From positions 19,852 through 83,851 of the forward strand of contig NZ_JAHCST010000039.1 in the NCBI RefSeq assembly GCF_018476525.1: a stretch of DNA of 64,000 nt. The letters are read 5' to 3'. Position 1 is the stretch's first letter. Each line of letters opens with the position of its first letter. Shown here one piece after another: positions 1-8,546 of this stretch. The position numbers were made by a program, and so were the translations under genes. The notes beneath the pieces are model-generated. The model was not told the DNA's origin. It ran no database searches and was given only the letters and a program-made list of their open reading frames with translations. Source of the DNA: Acrocarpospora catenulata (GTDB lineage Bacteria > Actinomycetota > Actinomycetes > Streptosporangiales > Streptosporangiaceae).

Positions 1-743
1 TCCAGGAGCCCTTCCAGGACCGGGCGGAGCGGCCCGGCATGGGTGGGCGGGTCGCAGTTCTCGGTCATCAGCGCGGTCAGCGTCTCGGCGACCGTGCGCC
101 GCTCGTACGCGGGACGGCCCTCGACCGCGAAGTACAGGGTCGCGCCCAGCGCCCACAGGTCCGACTCCGGCCCGGCGTAGTCGCCCCTGGCGCGTTCCGG
201 GGCCGTGTAACCGGGCGAGCCGATCACCATGCCGGTCTGCGTCAACGCCGTGTCGCCGAGTGACTTGGCGATGCCGAAGTCGGTCAGCACCACCCGCCCG
301 TTCTCGGTGATCAGCACATTGCTGGGCTTCACGTCCCGGTGCAGGATGCCCTGGCCGTGCGCGGCCCGCAGTGCCCCGAGCAGGTCGTGTCCGATCTCGG
401 CCACCAGGCGGAGCGGCAGCGGCCCCTCCTCCTCGATCACCTGCTCCAGCGAGCGCCCCTCGACCAGCTCCATGATGATCCAGGGCGCGCCCTCGAACTC
501 GATGGCGTCGTAGATGGTGGCCACCGAGGGGTGCCGCACCCGCGCCGCCGTACGGCCTTCGCGGATCATGCGTTCCCGCAGTTCGTGGCGTTGCTCGGCG
601 GTCAGGACCGGGTCTTGCCTGATCTCCTTGACCGCGACGTCGCGGCCCAGCGAACGATCGACGGCACGCCAGACGGTGCCCATGGTGCCGCGACCGAGGG
701 GCGTGATCAGCTCGTAGCGCTCAGCGAGCAGCCTGCTCTGCAT
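1..743 (-). CDS. Ser/Thr protein kinase, 3' part beyond window
   Basis: Cytosolic Hanks-type Ser/Thr kinase, cut by the left window edge after about 247 residues. The reverse-strand translation starts MQSRLLAERYELITPLG and shows the glycine-rich loop GRGTMGTVW, the ATP-binding lysine in DVAVKE, the catalytic loop HRDVKPSN, the DFG motif (DFGIAKS) and the APE segment (TAPERA). The start ATG at 743 lies 8 residues before the kinase fold, so little N-terminal sequence precedes the domain. The sensor or membrane part, if any, lies outside the window. The next gene on the same strand is a second kinase of the same subfamily, which suggests tandem duplication. Substrates cannot be inferred. Confidence 0.93.
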   Translation of the reverse strand, partial: MQSRLLAERYELITPLGRGTMGTVWRAVDRSLGRDVAVKEIRQDPVLTAEQRHELRERMIREGRTAARVRHPSVATIYDAIEFEGAPWIIMELVEGRSLEQVIEEEGPLPLRLVAEIGHDLLGALRAAHGQGILHRDVKPSNVLITENGRVVLTDFGIAKSLGDTALTQTGMVIGSPGYTAPERARGDYAGPESDLWALGATLYFAVEGRPAYERRTVAETLTALMTENCDPPTHAGPLRPVLEGLL

Positions 744-798
744 GACTAGAAGATAGCGAGAGTTCCTTGACCCTCGCTTTCCGGTCACTTACCAATTT

Positions 799-2004
799 TC
801 ACCGACGAAACCGGCGCGGCCAGAAACGACGAGGAAGCACCATCCGGATGAAGTTCTCCAACTGCCGGACGAAAGGGCGTTGGGCCACCTCGAACTCCGC
901 CGGTTTGCGGTGCACGCCTTCGGCGGGACGCCTGCGCTGGGCCGGCACGGCCGCGATGTCGCCCGTGTCGTGCGGTTCGCGGGGGTAGACCGGCGGGGCC
1001 GGTTCTGGCCGGCGCGGCGGGACCGGCCGGGGGATCGGACGCGGGTCGGCCCGGTGCTGTCCTCGGTGCGGCGCCTTGCGGGCCGGCGGGGGGAAGGCCT
1101 GTGGCGACCCCTTGCGGGCCGGTGGCGGGAAGGCCGGCGGCGACGGCCGGGGCGCCCGGTGTGGCGCGATGGGTTCCTCGGCGCTGCCCCCGGCGGCCAC
1201 CCGGGCCAGCATCAGCGCGGCCCGCACCGCGTCCAGACGCGCCGCCGGGTCGATCTGGAGCAGCCCGCGCAGCACCGGCGCCAGCGGCCCGGCCCGTTCC
1301 ATCGGGATCGGCGCGCCGCTGGTCAGCGCGGCCAGCGCGGCGGCGGCCGTACGGCGGCCGTGCAGGCCACGGCCCTCGACGGCGGTGTACAGGGTCGCGC
1401 CGAGCGACCACAGGTCGGCGGCCGGGCTGGCCTTGTCGCCCAGCACCCGCTCGGGCGCGATGTACCCGGCCGAGCCCAGCACGATGCCGGCCTGGGTGAT
1501 CGAGACGTCGCCCTCCAGGGCGGCCAGACCGAAGTCGGTCAGCACCGCCCGGTCCTCGGTGACCAGCACGTTGCTGGGCTTCACGTCCCGGTGCAGGATG
1601 CCCTTGGCGTGCACGGCGCGCAGCGCGCCGAGCACCTGGCGGCCGATCTCGGCCACCCGCTGCGGATCCTGCGGGCCGGCGTTCTTGACCAGGTCCTCCA
1701 GGGACTCGGCCTTGAGCAGCTCCATCACGATCCACGGCCGGTCGTCCTCGGTGATGACGTCGAAGACGGTGATCACCGAGGGGTGGGCCACCATCGCGGT
1801 GGCCCGGCCCTCGCGCTCGGTCCTGGCGCAGAGTTCGGCGCGGAGTTCCTCGTCCAGTACCAGCGGGAGCCGCACCTCCTTGACCGCGACATCACGGTCA
1901 AGGAGCTCATCGCGCGCACGCCAGACAGTCCCCATGCCGCCGCGCCCCACCGGCTGGAGTAGCCGGTAACGCGCAGCTAACTGGTATCCGGACGGCGCGC
2001 GCAT
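799..2004 (-). CDS. Ser/Thr protein kinase with proline-rich tail
   Basis: Hanks-type kinase of about 401 residues. Kinase domain at residues 12-270: GRGGMGTVW loop (about 20-28), lysine in DVAVKEV (K42), HRDVKPSN catalytic loop, DFGLAAL and APER motifs. The remaining ~130 residues are rich in Pro and Arg (two near-identical AFPPPARK units) and end in a basic stretch RRFWPRRFRR. No transmembrane segment or PASTA repeat is visible, so it is probably soluble. The start is taken at ATG 2004; an in-frame ATG at 2022 adds six residues (MGKLPP) and cannot be excluded. The kinase core is closely similar to the neighbouring kinase at 1-743. Confidence 0.92.
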   Translation of the reverse strand: MRAPSGYQLAARYRLLQPVGRGGMGTVWRARDELLDRDVAVKEVRLPLVLDEELRAELCARTEREGRATAMVAHPSVITVFDVITEDDRPWIVMELLKAESLEDLVKNAGPQDPQRVAEIGRQVLGALRAVHAKGILHRDVKPSNVLVTEDRAVLTDFGLAALEGDVSITQAGIVLGSAGYIAPERVLGDKASPAADLWSLGATLYTAVEGRGLHGRRTAAAALAALTSGAPIPMERAGPLAPVLRGLLQIDPAARLDAVRAALMLARVAAGGSAEEPIAPHRAPRPSPPAFPPPARKGSPQAFPPPARKAPHRGQHRADPRPIPRPVPPRRPEPAPPVYPREPHDTGDIAAVPAQRRRPAEGVHRKPAEFEVAQRPFVRQLENFIRMVLPRRFWPRRFRR

Positions 2005-2129
2005 GGGTGGCAGCTTACCCATTTCGGTACAGGTGCCTGTAGGCACCGGGCCGATTAGTTGTCGAGATCTTCTGTCAAATGTGGTCAGGACGGCCGTTTG
2101 GTGAACGGGAGGTTTCCTGGGACGCAGGG

Positions 2130-3770
2130 TCAGCGGCGGCCGATGGTGAGCACGGGGCCGGTGGTGTCCTGGAAGAAATCCTCGCCCTTGTCGTCCACCA
2201 CGATGAAGGCGGGGAAGTCCACGACCTCGATCTTCCAGACCGCCTCCATGCCCAGCTCCGGGTACTCCAGCACCTCCACCTTCTTGATGCAGTCCTGGGC
2301 CAGCCGGGCCGCCGGGCCGCCGATGGAGCCCAGGTAGAAGCCCCCGTACTTCTGGCACGCCTCGGTGACCTGCCGGGAGCGGTTGCCCTTGGCGAGCATG
2401 ACCAGGGAGCCGCCGGCCGCCTGGAAGCGTTCGACGTAGGAGTCCATGCGGCCGGCCGTGGTGGGGCCGAAGGAGCCGGAGGCGTACCCTTCGGGGGTCT
2501 TGGCGGGCCCGGCGTAGTAGACCGCGTGGTCCTTCAGGTAGGCGGGCATCTCGCCGCCGGCGTCCAGCAGCTCGGCGATCTTGGCGTGCGCGATGTCCCG
2601 CGCCACCACGAGCGGGCCTGTCAAGCTGAGTCGGGTCTTAACGGGATATTGGGTCAGCTCCGCCAGAATTTCGGACATCGGACGGTTCAGGTCGATGCTC
2701 ACCACATCGCCGCCGAGGTGCTCGTCGGTGGTGTCCGGGAGGAACCTGGCCGGGTCGGTCTCCAGCTGCTCCAGGAACACGCCCTCGGGGGTGATCTTCG
2801 CCAGCGCCTGGCGGTCGGCCGAGCAGGACACCGCGATGGCCACCGGGCAGGACGCGCCGTGCCGGGGCAGCCGGATCACCCGGACGTCGTGGCAGAAGTA
2901 CTTGCCGCCGAACTGGGCGCCGATGCCCAGCTTCTGGGTGAGCTCGAAGACCTTCTTCTCCAGTTCCAGGTCGCGGAAGCCGTGCCCGGCGGGGGAGCCC
3001 TCGGTGGGCAGCTCGTCCAGGTAGCGGGCGCTGGCGTACTTGGCCGTCTTCAGCGCGAACTCGGCGCTGGTGCCGCCCACCACGACCGCCAGATGGTACG
3101 GCGGGCAGGCGGCGGTGCCGAGCGAGCGGATCTTCTCCTCCAGGAACTGGAGCATGCGCTTCTCGTTCAGGACCGCCTTGGTCTCCTGGTAGAGGAAGGA
3201 CTTGTTGGCCGAGCCGCCGCCCTTGGCCATGAACAGGAGCTTGTAGGTGTCGTCGCCCTCCGCGTACAGCTCGATCTGGGCGGGGAGGTTGTTGCCGGTG
3301 TTCTTCTCCTCCCACATGGTGAGCGGGGCCATCTGGGAGTAGCGCAGGTTGAGCTTGGTGTAGGCGTCGTAGACGCCGCGCGAGATGTGCTCGGCGTCCC
3401 GGCCGTCGGTGAGCACGTGCCGGCCGCGCTTGCCCATCACGATCGCGGTGCCGGTGTCCTGGCACATGGGCAGCACGCCGCCGGCCGAGATGGAGGCGTT
3501 CTTGAGCAGGTCGAGCGCGACGAAGCGGTCGTTGCCGCTGGCCTCGGGGTCATCGATGATCTTGCGGAGCTGGGCCAGGTGGGAGGCGCGGAGGTAGTGC
3601 GAGATGTCGTGCACGGCCGTCTCGGTGAGCAGGCGGAGCGCTTCCGGGTCGACTTCCAGGAACCGGCGGCCTGCCGCTTCGACCACGCGCACCCCCTCGG
3701 TGGTGAGCAGCCGGTACTCCGTCTGATCCGGGCCCAGGGGGAGCAGGTCGGTGTAGTCGAACTCGGGCAT
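2130..3770 (-). CDS. fumA: Class I fumarate hydratase
   Basis: Iron-sulfur (class I) fumarase interconverting fumarate and malate in the citric acid cycle. At 546 residues it has the usual single-chain length of FumA/FumB enzymes. Cluster ligands are visible as Cys103 in PMCQDTGTA, the Cys in [16 protein letters not shown] and the Cys in AVSCSADRQ, and the C-terminal beta domain carries [11 protein letters not shown] and [10 protein letters not shown]. The ATG at 3770 has GGAGG 9 nt upstream and matches the expected N-terminus. It is flanked by a kinase gene and an EamA exporter on the same strand, with no obvious metabolic operon. Family assignment is firm; oxygen sensitivity is inferred from the class only. 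Confidence 0.96.
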   Translation of the reverse strand: MPEFDYTDLLPLGPDQTEYRLLTTEGVRVVEAAGRRFLEVDPEALRLLTETAVHDISHYLRASHLAQLRKIIDDPEASGNDRFVALDLLKNASISAGGVLPMCQDTGTAIVMGKRGRHVLTDGRDAEHISRGVYDAYTKLNLRYSQMAPLTMWEEKNTGNNLPAQIELYAEGDDTYKLLFMAKGGGSANKSFLYQETKAVLNEKRMLQFLEEKIRSLGTAACPPYHLAVVVGGTSAEFALKTAKYASARYLDELPTEGSPAGHGFRDLELEKKVFELTQKLGIGAQFGGKYFCHDVRVIRLPRHGASCPVAIAVSCSADRQALAKITPEGVFLEQLETDPARFLPDTTDEHLGGDVVSIDLNRPMSEILAELTQYPVKTRLSLTGPLVVARDIAHAKIAELLDAGGEMPAYLKDHAVYYAGPAKTPEGYASGSFGPTTAGRMDSYVERFQAAGGSLVMLAKGNRSRQVTEACQKYGGFYLGSIGGPAARLAQDCIKKVEVLEYPELGMEAVWKIEVVDFPAFIVVDDKGEDFFQDTTGPVLTIGRR

Positions 3771-3820
3771 CGTCGTTGATCCTCCGTGCGGGGTTGACGC
3801 TGCCCCAAACTGTACGACCC

Positions 3821-4690
3821 CTACTCCGGGCGCAGTCCCAGCAGGATGCCCGCGATCACGATGGCGGCCCCGGCCAGGTCGGCGACGGTGGGAGCCCCAA
3901 GGCCGAGGAGGACGCCCGTGGTGATGGCGCCTATGGGGATCATCCCGGCGAACAGGCCCGCCTTTCCGGGGCCGAGGCGGGGCAGGGCGCTGTACCAGAG
4001 GAAGAACGCGACCGTGGTGACGATCAGCGCGAGGTAACCGAGTCCTAGCGCTTCGGCGAGGGTCGGCACCCGGAGCATCGCGGTCCCGTCCGTGACGAGG
4101 CCGATCAGGAGCAGCATCGGCACCGCCAGGGTGACCGAGTACGCGGAGACCTTCATCGCGCCCAGCCTCGGCAGCAGGGGCAGCGCCAGGAGGGAGAAGC
4201 AGACCTCGCAGGCGAGCGCGCCGGCGGCCCAGGCCAGGCCGGGCAGGTTGCCCGAACCCAGGCCGGTGGCGAGCGTGGCGCCCGTCACGACCACGGCGGC
4301 GGCCAGCAGGATCCTGCGGTTCAGGGCTCTCGCGCACAGGGCCAGGGCCAGGGGCACGGTGCCGAGCACGGTGCCGACCAGGGCGGGGCCGGCGTGCCTG
4401 GCCGACTCGATCACGCACACGTTGAACAGGACCAGGCCGGTGAGGGCGAGCAACGCCAGCTGTCCGACGTCCCGCGCCGACAGGGGTGCGGGTGGATTCG
4501 AGGTCAGCCGGACCGCCAGGAGCAGGGCCACCGCGGCCAGCGCGTACCGGACGGCCTGGCCGCCGTACAACGGATAGTCCTGGATCAGATCGGACACGGC
4601 CGCCAGGGTGCCGACGAGGAACATCGCCGTGGTGGCCATGGGGGCCGCTCTGGTGTCCAAGCTGGGGGTTGTCTTGAAATCTGTGGTCAT
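3821..4690 (-). CDS. EamA/DMT-family transporter
   Basis: Ten-helix drug/metabolite transporter of about 289 residues made of two EamA repeats. Hydrophobic segments are regularly spaced, for example [42 protein letters not shown] and [12 protein letters not shown]. It is divergent from the MocR-type regulator that starts at 4760, and the 70-bp gap holds operator-like repeats. MocR regulators are often encoded beside EamA exporters that they control, so an efflux role for an amino acid or vitamin B6-like compound is a reasonable inference. The start ATG 4690 is the first giving a short cytosolic leader; an ATG at M18 (MATTAMF) is possible. Confidence 0.87.
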   Translation of the reverse strand: MTTDFKTTPSLDTRAAPMATTAMFLVGTLAAVSDLIQDYPLYGGQAVRYALAAVALLLAVRLTSNPPAPLSARDVGQLALLALTGLVLFNVCVIESARHAGPALVGTVLGTVPLALALCARALNRRILLAAAVVVTGATLATGLGSGNLPGLAWAAGALACEVCFSLLALPLLPRLGAMKVSAYSVTLAVPMLLLIGLVTDGTAMLRVPTLAEALGLGYLALIVTTVAFFLWYSALPRLGPGKAGLFAGMIPIGAITTGVLLGLGAPTVADLAGAAIVIAGILLGLRPE

Positions 4691-4709
4691 GGCGGACGAT
4701 GCTAGGGAG

Positions 4710-4765
4710 CCAATGGTTCCCTGAAGTAGTCCAATCAGTCCCTGTGAAAGTGGGCCAATTTGGCC
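4710..4765. promoter_or_regulatory. Probable MocR-type operator in divergent promoter
   Basis: Between the EamA gene and the MocR gene two direct repeats are visible, CCAATGGTTCCCTG (4710-4723) and CCAATCAGTCCCTG (4731-4744), 21 bp apart, so on the same face of the helix. A 13-bp palindrome GGCCAATTTGGCC (4753-4765) follows and overlaps the TTG start. MocR/GabR-type proteins bind direct repeats near their own promoters, which fits; binding itself is inferred. Confidence 0.5.
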
Positions 4766-6115
4766 GATCTGCATGTGACGATAAATCGCGAAGAGGGTGG
4801 GATCGCCGGGCAGATCGCCCGGGATCTTCGGGAGGCCGTGCGTTCCGGGCGGCTGGCTTCCGCGACCCGGCTTCCGGCCAGCCGGGAGCTGGCGAGGGAT
4901 CTCGGGGTCTCGCGGGGCGCGGTGGTCGAGGCGTACGAGCAGCTGGTGGCGGAAGGGTTCCTGGAATCACGGGTCGGGGCGGGGACTCGGGTGGCTCTGA
5001 TCGCGCCGGTCGGATCGCGGTCCCGGGACGCCCGGTCGCTGCCGGAATCGCTGGATGGATATCGGCCGACATCTCCGGATCTGGGGGCGTTTCCGCGGCG
5101 GGCGTGGCTGGCCGCGTTGCGGCAGGTTCTCGCGACGTTGCCCAATGACGCGCTGGACTACGGCGATCCCGGCGGGGTCCGGGAGCTCCGGGTCGAGCTG
5201 GCCGCCTACCTGCGGCGGGTGCGGGCGGCGGATGTCGTGCCCGAGGACATCGTGATCGTCACCGGGGTCGCGCAGGGGCTGAGCCTCTCCGTACACGTGC
5301 TGGCCAAGGCCAAGGGGCGGCCGATCAGGCTGGCTACCGAGGCTCCCACCAGCACCCGCCAGGAGCCGCTGCTCAGGCGGGCCGGAGCCGAGCTCGCCGG
5401 TGTTCCGGTCGACGCCGAAGGCATCGACGTGGGGGCGCTCGCCCGTACCGGCGCGGACGCCGTGCTGCTCACCCCGGCACACCACTACCCGACCGGGGTG
5501 GTGCTCTCGCCGCGCCGCCGCGCCGAACTGGTCGCCTGGGCCGCGGCCACGGGAGCCGTCATCCTGGAGGACGACTACGACGCCGAGTTCCGTTTCGACC
5601 GGGATCCCGTCGGGTGCCTTCAGGGCCTCGCCCCCGGGCGGGTGGTCTTCACGGGCAGTGTCAGCAAGGCGCTCGCCCCCGGCATGCGCCTCGGCTGGCT
5701 GGCCGCCCCGCCCGCGCTGGCCGCCGCTGTACGGCGGGCGCGTGCCGAACTCGATCTCGGCTCCCCGGTGCTCGATCAGTACACGCTGGCGTACTTCATC
5801 CGATCCGGCGGGTATGACCGCCACCTGCGCCGGATGCGCCGCGAGTACCGGGTCCGCCGGGACGCTCTGGTCACCGCTCTGGCGGAGCATTTCCCTGATG
5901 TACGGGTTCAGGGGATCTCGGCGGGACTGCACCTCTATGCCGAGGTGGACGGGGATCCGGCCGCGTTCGCCGGGCAGGCCCAGGCGTACGGCCTGGCCGC
6001 CGAATCCGCTGGTCAGGGCGTCGCCATCGGCTTCGCCTGTCTTTCGGAACACCGGATCGCCGGCGCCGTTCGCGCCATGGCGGGGGTCAAGGGTGATCCG
6101 GCGGGTCAGGGGTGA
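4760..6115 (+). CDS. MocR/GabR-type GntR regulator with aminotransferase domain
   Basis: Fusion of an N-terminal GntR winged helix (residues about 10-80, including [23 protein letters not shown]) with a fold-type I aminotransferase-like domain (about 110-440). The PLP-binding lysine is K303 in [15 protein letters not shown], and the upstream motif [11 protein letters not shown] is present. These proteins sense amino compounds or PLP and usually control a neighbouring transporter or biosynthetic gene, here the divergent EamA exporter. The TTG at 4760 gives [10 protein letters not shown], which matches the typical MDLHVSLDR start of the family; the alternative GTG four codons later would remove conserved residues. 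The 3' end overlaps the convergent MFS gene by 10 bp. Confidence 0.9.
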   Translation: MADLHVTINREEGGIAGQIARDLREAVRSGRLASATRLPASRELARDLGVSRGAVVEAYEQLVAEGFLESRVGAGTRVALIAPVGSRSRDARSLPESLDGYRPTSPDLGAFPRRAWLAALRQVLATLPNDALDYGDPGGVRELRVELAAYLRRVRAADVVPEDIVIVTGVAQGLSLSVHVLAKAKGRPIRLATEAPTSTRQEPLLRRAGAELAGVPVDAEGIDVGALARTGADAVLLTPAHHYPTGVVLSPRRRAELVAWAAATGAVILEDDYDAEFRFDRDPVGCLQGLAPGRVVFTGSVSKALAPGMRLGWLAAPPALAAAVRRARAELDLGSPVLDQYTLAYFIRSGGYDRHLRRMRREYRVRRDALVTALAEHFPDVRVQGISAGLHLYAEVDGDPAAFAGQAQAYGLAAESAGQGVAIGFACLSEHRIAGAVRAMAGVKGDPAGQG

Positions 6116-7365
6116 TCGGTGGTCGCGGGAGCGGGGGTTCTCGGTGCGAAACCCCTGGCCAGGATGACGATCGCGGCGACCAGGACCAAGGGGGCGGCGA
6201 ACGCGATCCGGAAGTCGGTCGCGTCCGCGATACCGCCGACCAGGGCCGCGCCGACGATGAAGCCGACGTAGTTGAACATGTTGACCCGGGCGATGGCGAC
6301 CCCCGTGCCCTTCGGATCCAGGCGTCCGGCCGCCGAGAACGACTGGGGGGCGATCACTGACAGGCCCACTCCGGTGAGGGCGAATCCGGCGATGGCCAGC
6401 GCCTCGTTCGGCGCGGCCACGATGGCCAGGAAACCGAGCGTGGCCACCGCCGCCCCGGTGCGTACGATCACGGCGGGGCCGAACCTGTGTACCGCGAAGT
6501 CGCCACCCACTCGGACCAGGAAGGTCGTCGCCTGGTACGCGCCCAGCGCCCACGGCACCAGCCATGCCTCCGCGTTCATCACCTCGTCGAAGTAGACCGA
6601 GCCGAAGTTGGAGATGGCGGCGTCGCCGACGTACAGGAAGGCCATGGCCAGGCAGAGCGGGAGAATCGGCCCCCAGGGGAAACCCGCGCCGCTCGCGGCG
6701 GCTCCCATGGGCGCTACGTTCCCCTCGGTCGCTACGTGCTCCCCGGTTGCTACGTGCTCCCCGGTTGTCACGTGCTCCTCGGCTGGCGTGCACAGCCAGT
6801 GCGAGGCGCTCAGTGAGATCGCGACGCCGACGGTCATCGCCACGGTGAAGGCCGGTCCGATGGCCCACCCGGCGTCGGCCGCCCACGAGGCCCAGGCCGC
6901 GCCGATCACCGCCGCCGCGCTCCACAACGCGTGGAAACCCGTCATCACCGGGCGCGCGTACCGGCGTTCCACCGTGCTGCCCTGCATGTTCATTCCGGCG
7001 TCCACGCCGCCCAGGCCGAGGCCGAACAGCACCAGTGTGCCGATCAGCAGGGGAACGTCCGGGGCGAACCCGGTCAGCACGACCGCCAGGCAGGTCAGGG
7101 GCTGCGTGCCGCGTAACACCCGGCGGCTGCCGTACCTGGCGGCCAGGGAACCCGCGAGCACGCTACCGGCACCCGCGATGACCGGGACCACGAGCAGCAG
7201 CAGGGTCAGCTCACCCTCGCCCAGTCCGTGTTTGTTCTGCAACGCGGCCACCTGGGTGAGCAGGGTGGCGAAGGTCAGCCCTTGGACGAAGAAGACCGCG
7301 AAGGTGGCAAGACGTGTCTGCCGGTCACGGGGGGTGGGGGCCACGGTCCCTCCGAGGACGAACAT
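6106..7365 (-). CDS. MFS transporter
   Basis: Major facilitator of 419 residues with about 12 hydrophobic segments (for example LLLLVVPVIAGAGSVLAGSLAARYG and AVATLGFLAIVAAPNEALAIAGFALTGVG). The first half carries RYGSRRVL in the usual cytosolic loop 2-3. A central hydrophilic loop contains four tandem six-residue units (EEHVTT, GEHVAT, GEHVAT, EGNVAP) encoded by 18-bp direct repeats. The protein resembles fucose-permease/YbjJ-like MFS proteins in length and layout, but the substrate cannot be named. The start at 7365 (MFVLGG) is 11 nt from the tandem repeat region upstream; MAPTPR-type later starts are not ATG, so this one is kept. Confidence 0.87.
   Translation of the reverse strand: MFVLGGTVAPTPRDRQTRLATFAVFFVQGLTFATLLTQVAALQNKHGLGEGELTLLLLVVPVIAGAGSVLAGSLAARYGSRRVLRGTQPLTCLAVVLTGFAPDVPLLIGTLVLFGLGLGGVDAGMNMQGSTVERRYARPVMTGFHALWSAAAVIGAAWASWAADAGWAIGPAFTVAMTVGVAISLSASHWLCTPAEEHVTTGEHVATGEHVATEGNVAPMGAAASGAGFPWGPILPLCLAMAFLYVGDAAISNFGSVYFDEVMNAEAWLVPWALGAYQATTFLVRVGGDFAVHRFGPAVIVRTGAAVATLGFLAIVAAPNEALAIAGFALTGVGLSVIAPQSFSAAGRLDPKGTGVAIARVNMFNYVGFIVGAALVGGIADATDFRIAFAAPLVLVAAIVILARGFAPRTPAPATTDHP
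6713..6784 (-). repeat. Four 18-bp tandem repeats inside MFS gene
   Basis: Four consecutive 18-bp units based on GCTACGTGCTCCCCGGTT at 6713-6730, 6731-6748, 6749-6766 and 6767-6784. Units two and three are identical. As the unit is a multiple of three it adds six residues per copy without breaking the frame, in a predicted cytosolic loop. Confidence 0.9.
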
Positions 7366-7430
7366 GAGCAGCGTTCAGAATTCCGTCAGGCTAGGCGCGA
7401 CGCGGGTACCGGTCAATGGGCCGATGGCCA

Positions 7431-7700
7431 CGGGCTGTGGTTGGTTGTCCCGGGCTTGATGTCCGACTGCGATTGGTTGTGCCGGACTGGTGGTGGGGTC
7501 CGGCTGTAGTTGGTTGTTCCGGCTCTGAGGTCTGGCTGTGATTGGTTGTGCCGGACCTGGTGGCCCGACTGTGGTCGGTTGTCCTGGGCTTGGGCGGGTC
7601 CCGCTGCTATTGGTTGTGCTGGACTCGGTGGTCCGGCTGCTATTGGGGTCGTGCCGGGCCTGGCGATCCGGCTGTGATTGGTCGTACCGGACCTGGCAGC
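7431..7700. repeat. Degenerate ~33-bp tandem repeat array, about eight units
   Basis: The 354-bp gap between the MFS gene and the DUF1707 gene is filled by about eight head-to-tail units at 7431-7463, 7464-7500, 7501-7531, 7532-7564, 7565-7600, 7601-7632, 7633-7667 and 7668-7700. The core is CCGGCTGTGATTGGTTGTGC followed by CGGACCTGGTGGT with substitutions. Unit length varies from 31 to 37 bp, not in steps of three, so the array is not coding on either strand. It ends 19 bp before the GTG start of the next gene and must therefore contain its promoter. Confidence 0.85.
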
Positions 7701-7719
7701 CCGGGCATACCCTCGAAGC

Positions 7720-8343
7720 GTGAGCACCGATTTTCGTGACTGGATCGCCGCCTGGGTGGCGCCCCGGGACACCAGCGGACCCCGGCCCGAGGAGTTGCGC
7801 GCCTCCAACGCCGACCGGGAACGGGTGGTGGCCGCGCTCACCGACGCCGTCTCGGACGGGCGGCTCACGCCGATGGAACACGAGGAACGCATCGAGGCCG
7901 CCTACCGCGCGCAGACCCTGGGCGAGCTGGCCGCGCTCACCACCGACCTGCTCCCTCCCGAGCACCAGCCCTTCCTGATGCACGAACGGCCAGTGATGGC
8001 GCTGTTCCGCACGGAGAACCGCGGCGGACGCTGGGTGGTCCCCGAGAAGATCCCGGTTACCTCGCTGGTCGGGAACGTCAACATCGACCTGCGGGAGGCC
8101 CTGCTCCAGTCCCGCCGCGTCACCGTGCAACTCGCGGTCATGGCGGGCACGGTCACCCTGCTCGTCCCCCATGGCGTACGGGTGGTGCTCGCCCCCGACG
8201 CCCGCGTCCGCTCATTCAAGGACGAAACCAGCCCCGCCACCACCCCCGACGCCCCGGTCATCGAACTGGCCGGCTTCAGCTACGGCGGCCGCGTAATAGC
8301 CCGCTGCCCCAAACCACCCAAACGCCCATTCTTTCGACGCTAA
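7720..8343 (+). CDS. DUF1707 SHOCT-like domain-containing protein
   Basis: Protein of 207 residues with an N-terminal DUF1707 domain (about 27-80: ELRASNADRERVVAALTDAV, then DGRLTPMEHEERIEAAYRAQT and LGELAALTTDL). A C-terminal beta-rich part (about 115-190) resembles the LiaF/cell-wall-active antibiotic response domain. There is no signal peptide or membrane helix, so it is cytosolic. DUF1707 proteins are common in actinomycetes and are often linked to envelope stress, but no function is established. The GTG at 7720 is chosen because upstream sequence is repeat array. It ends in a basic tail KPPKRPFFRR. Confidence 0.87.
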   Translation: MSTDFRDWIAAWVAPRDTSGPRPEELRASNADRERVVAALTDAVSDGRLTPMEHEERIEAAYRAQTLGELAALTTDLLPPEHQPFLMHERPVMALFRTENRGGRWVVPEKIPVTSLVGNVNIDLREALLQSRRVTVQLAVMAGTVTLLVPHGVRVVLAPDARVRSFKDETSPATTPDAPVIELAGFSYGGRVIARCPKPPKRPFFRR

Positions 8344-8436
8344 CTGGGGAGAGTCCCCGGCAACTAACTTCCGGGGGAACCCCCCTTCAGGAGAAGGCCC
8401 TCCTGCGCGCCCATGGGTGGCCACCGTCCCGGCGGA

Positions 8437-8488
8437 GCCGGGTCCGGACCCGAAGGGTCGAAAGGGTGGGTGGGTGGGAACCCCACGG
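8437..8488 (+). repeat. Dispersed GGGTCCGGACCC-type repeat, copy 1
   Basis: About 52 bp with the palindromic core GGGTCCGGACCCGAAGGGTC, then a G-rich GGGTGGGTGGGTGGG run and CCACGG. Two further copies occur at 38899-38943 (inverted) and 63920-63971. It lies 94 bp after the DUF1707 stop, between two convergent genes. Confidence 0.8.
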
Positions 8489-8512
8489 TAATCGGGCTAC
8501 AAGCATGCGGAC

Positions 8513-8543
8513 GGCCTGAGCCTCTTGGGGAGGGGCTCAGGCC
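8513..8543 (-). terminator. Hairpin terminator of the M3 peptidase gene
   Basis: Perfect 10-bp stem GGCCTGAGCC (8513-8522) and GGCTCAGGCC (8534-8543) with an 11-nt loop, ending 4 bp outside the M3 peptidase stop codon. No long T-run follows on either strand. Confidence 0.7.
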
Positions 8544-8546
8544 GGG

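Noticed and set aside
2130..5072. 980-residue minus-strand ORF ending in fumarase
   Set aside because: The upstream 400 residues are an out-of-frame reading of the EamA and MocR genes; the fumarase start at 3770 has its own ribosome site.
7431..7700. CRISPR array
   Set aside because: Units are contiguous and degenerate with no constant-repeat/unique-spacer pattern, and no cas genes are present.
7375..8172. 265-residue minus-strand ORF across the tandem repeats
   Set aside because: It crosses the repeat array, whose units are not multiples of three, and runs antisense to the DUF1707 gene; no codon-use support.
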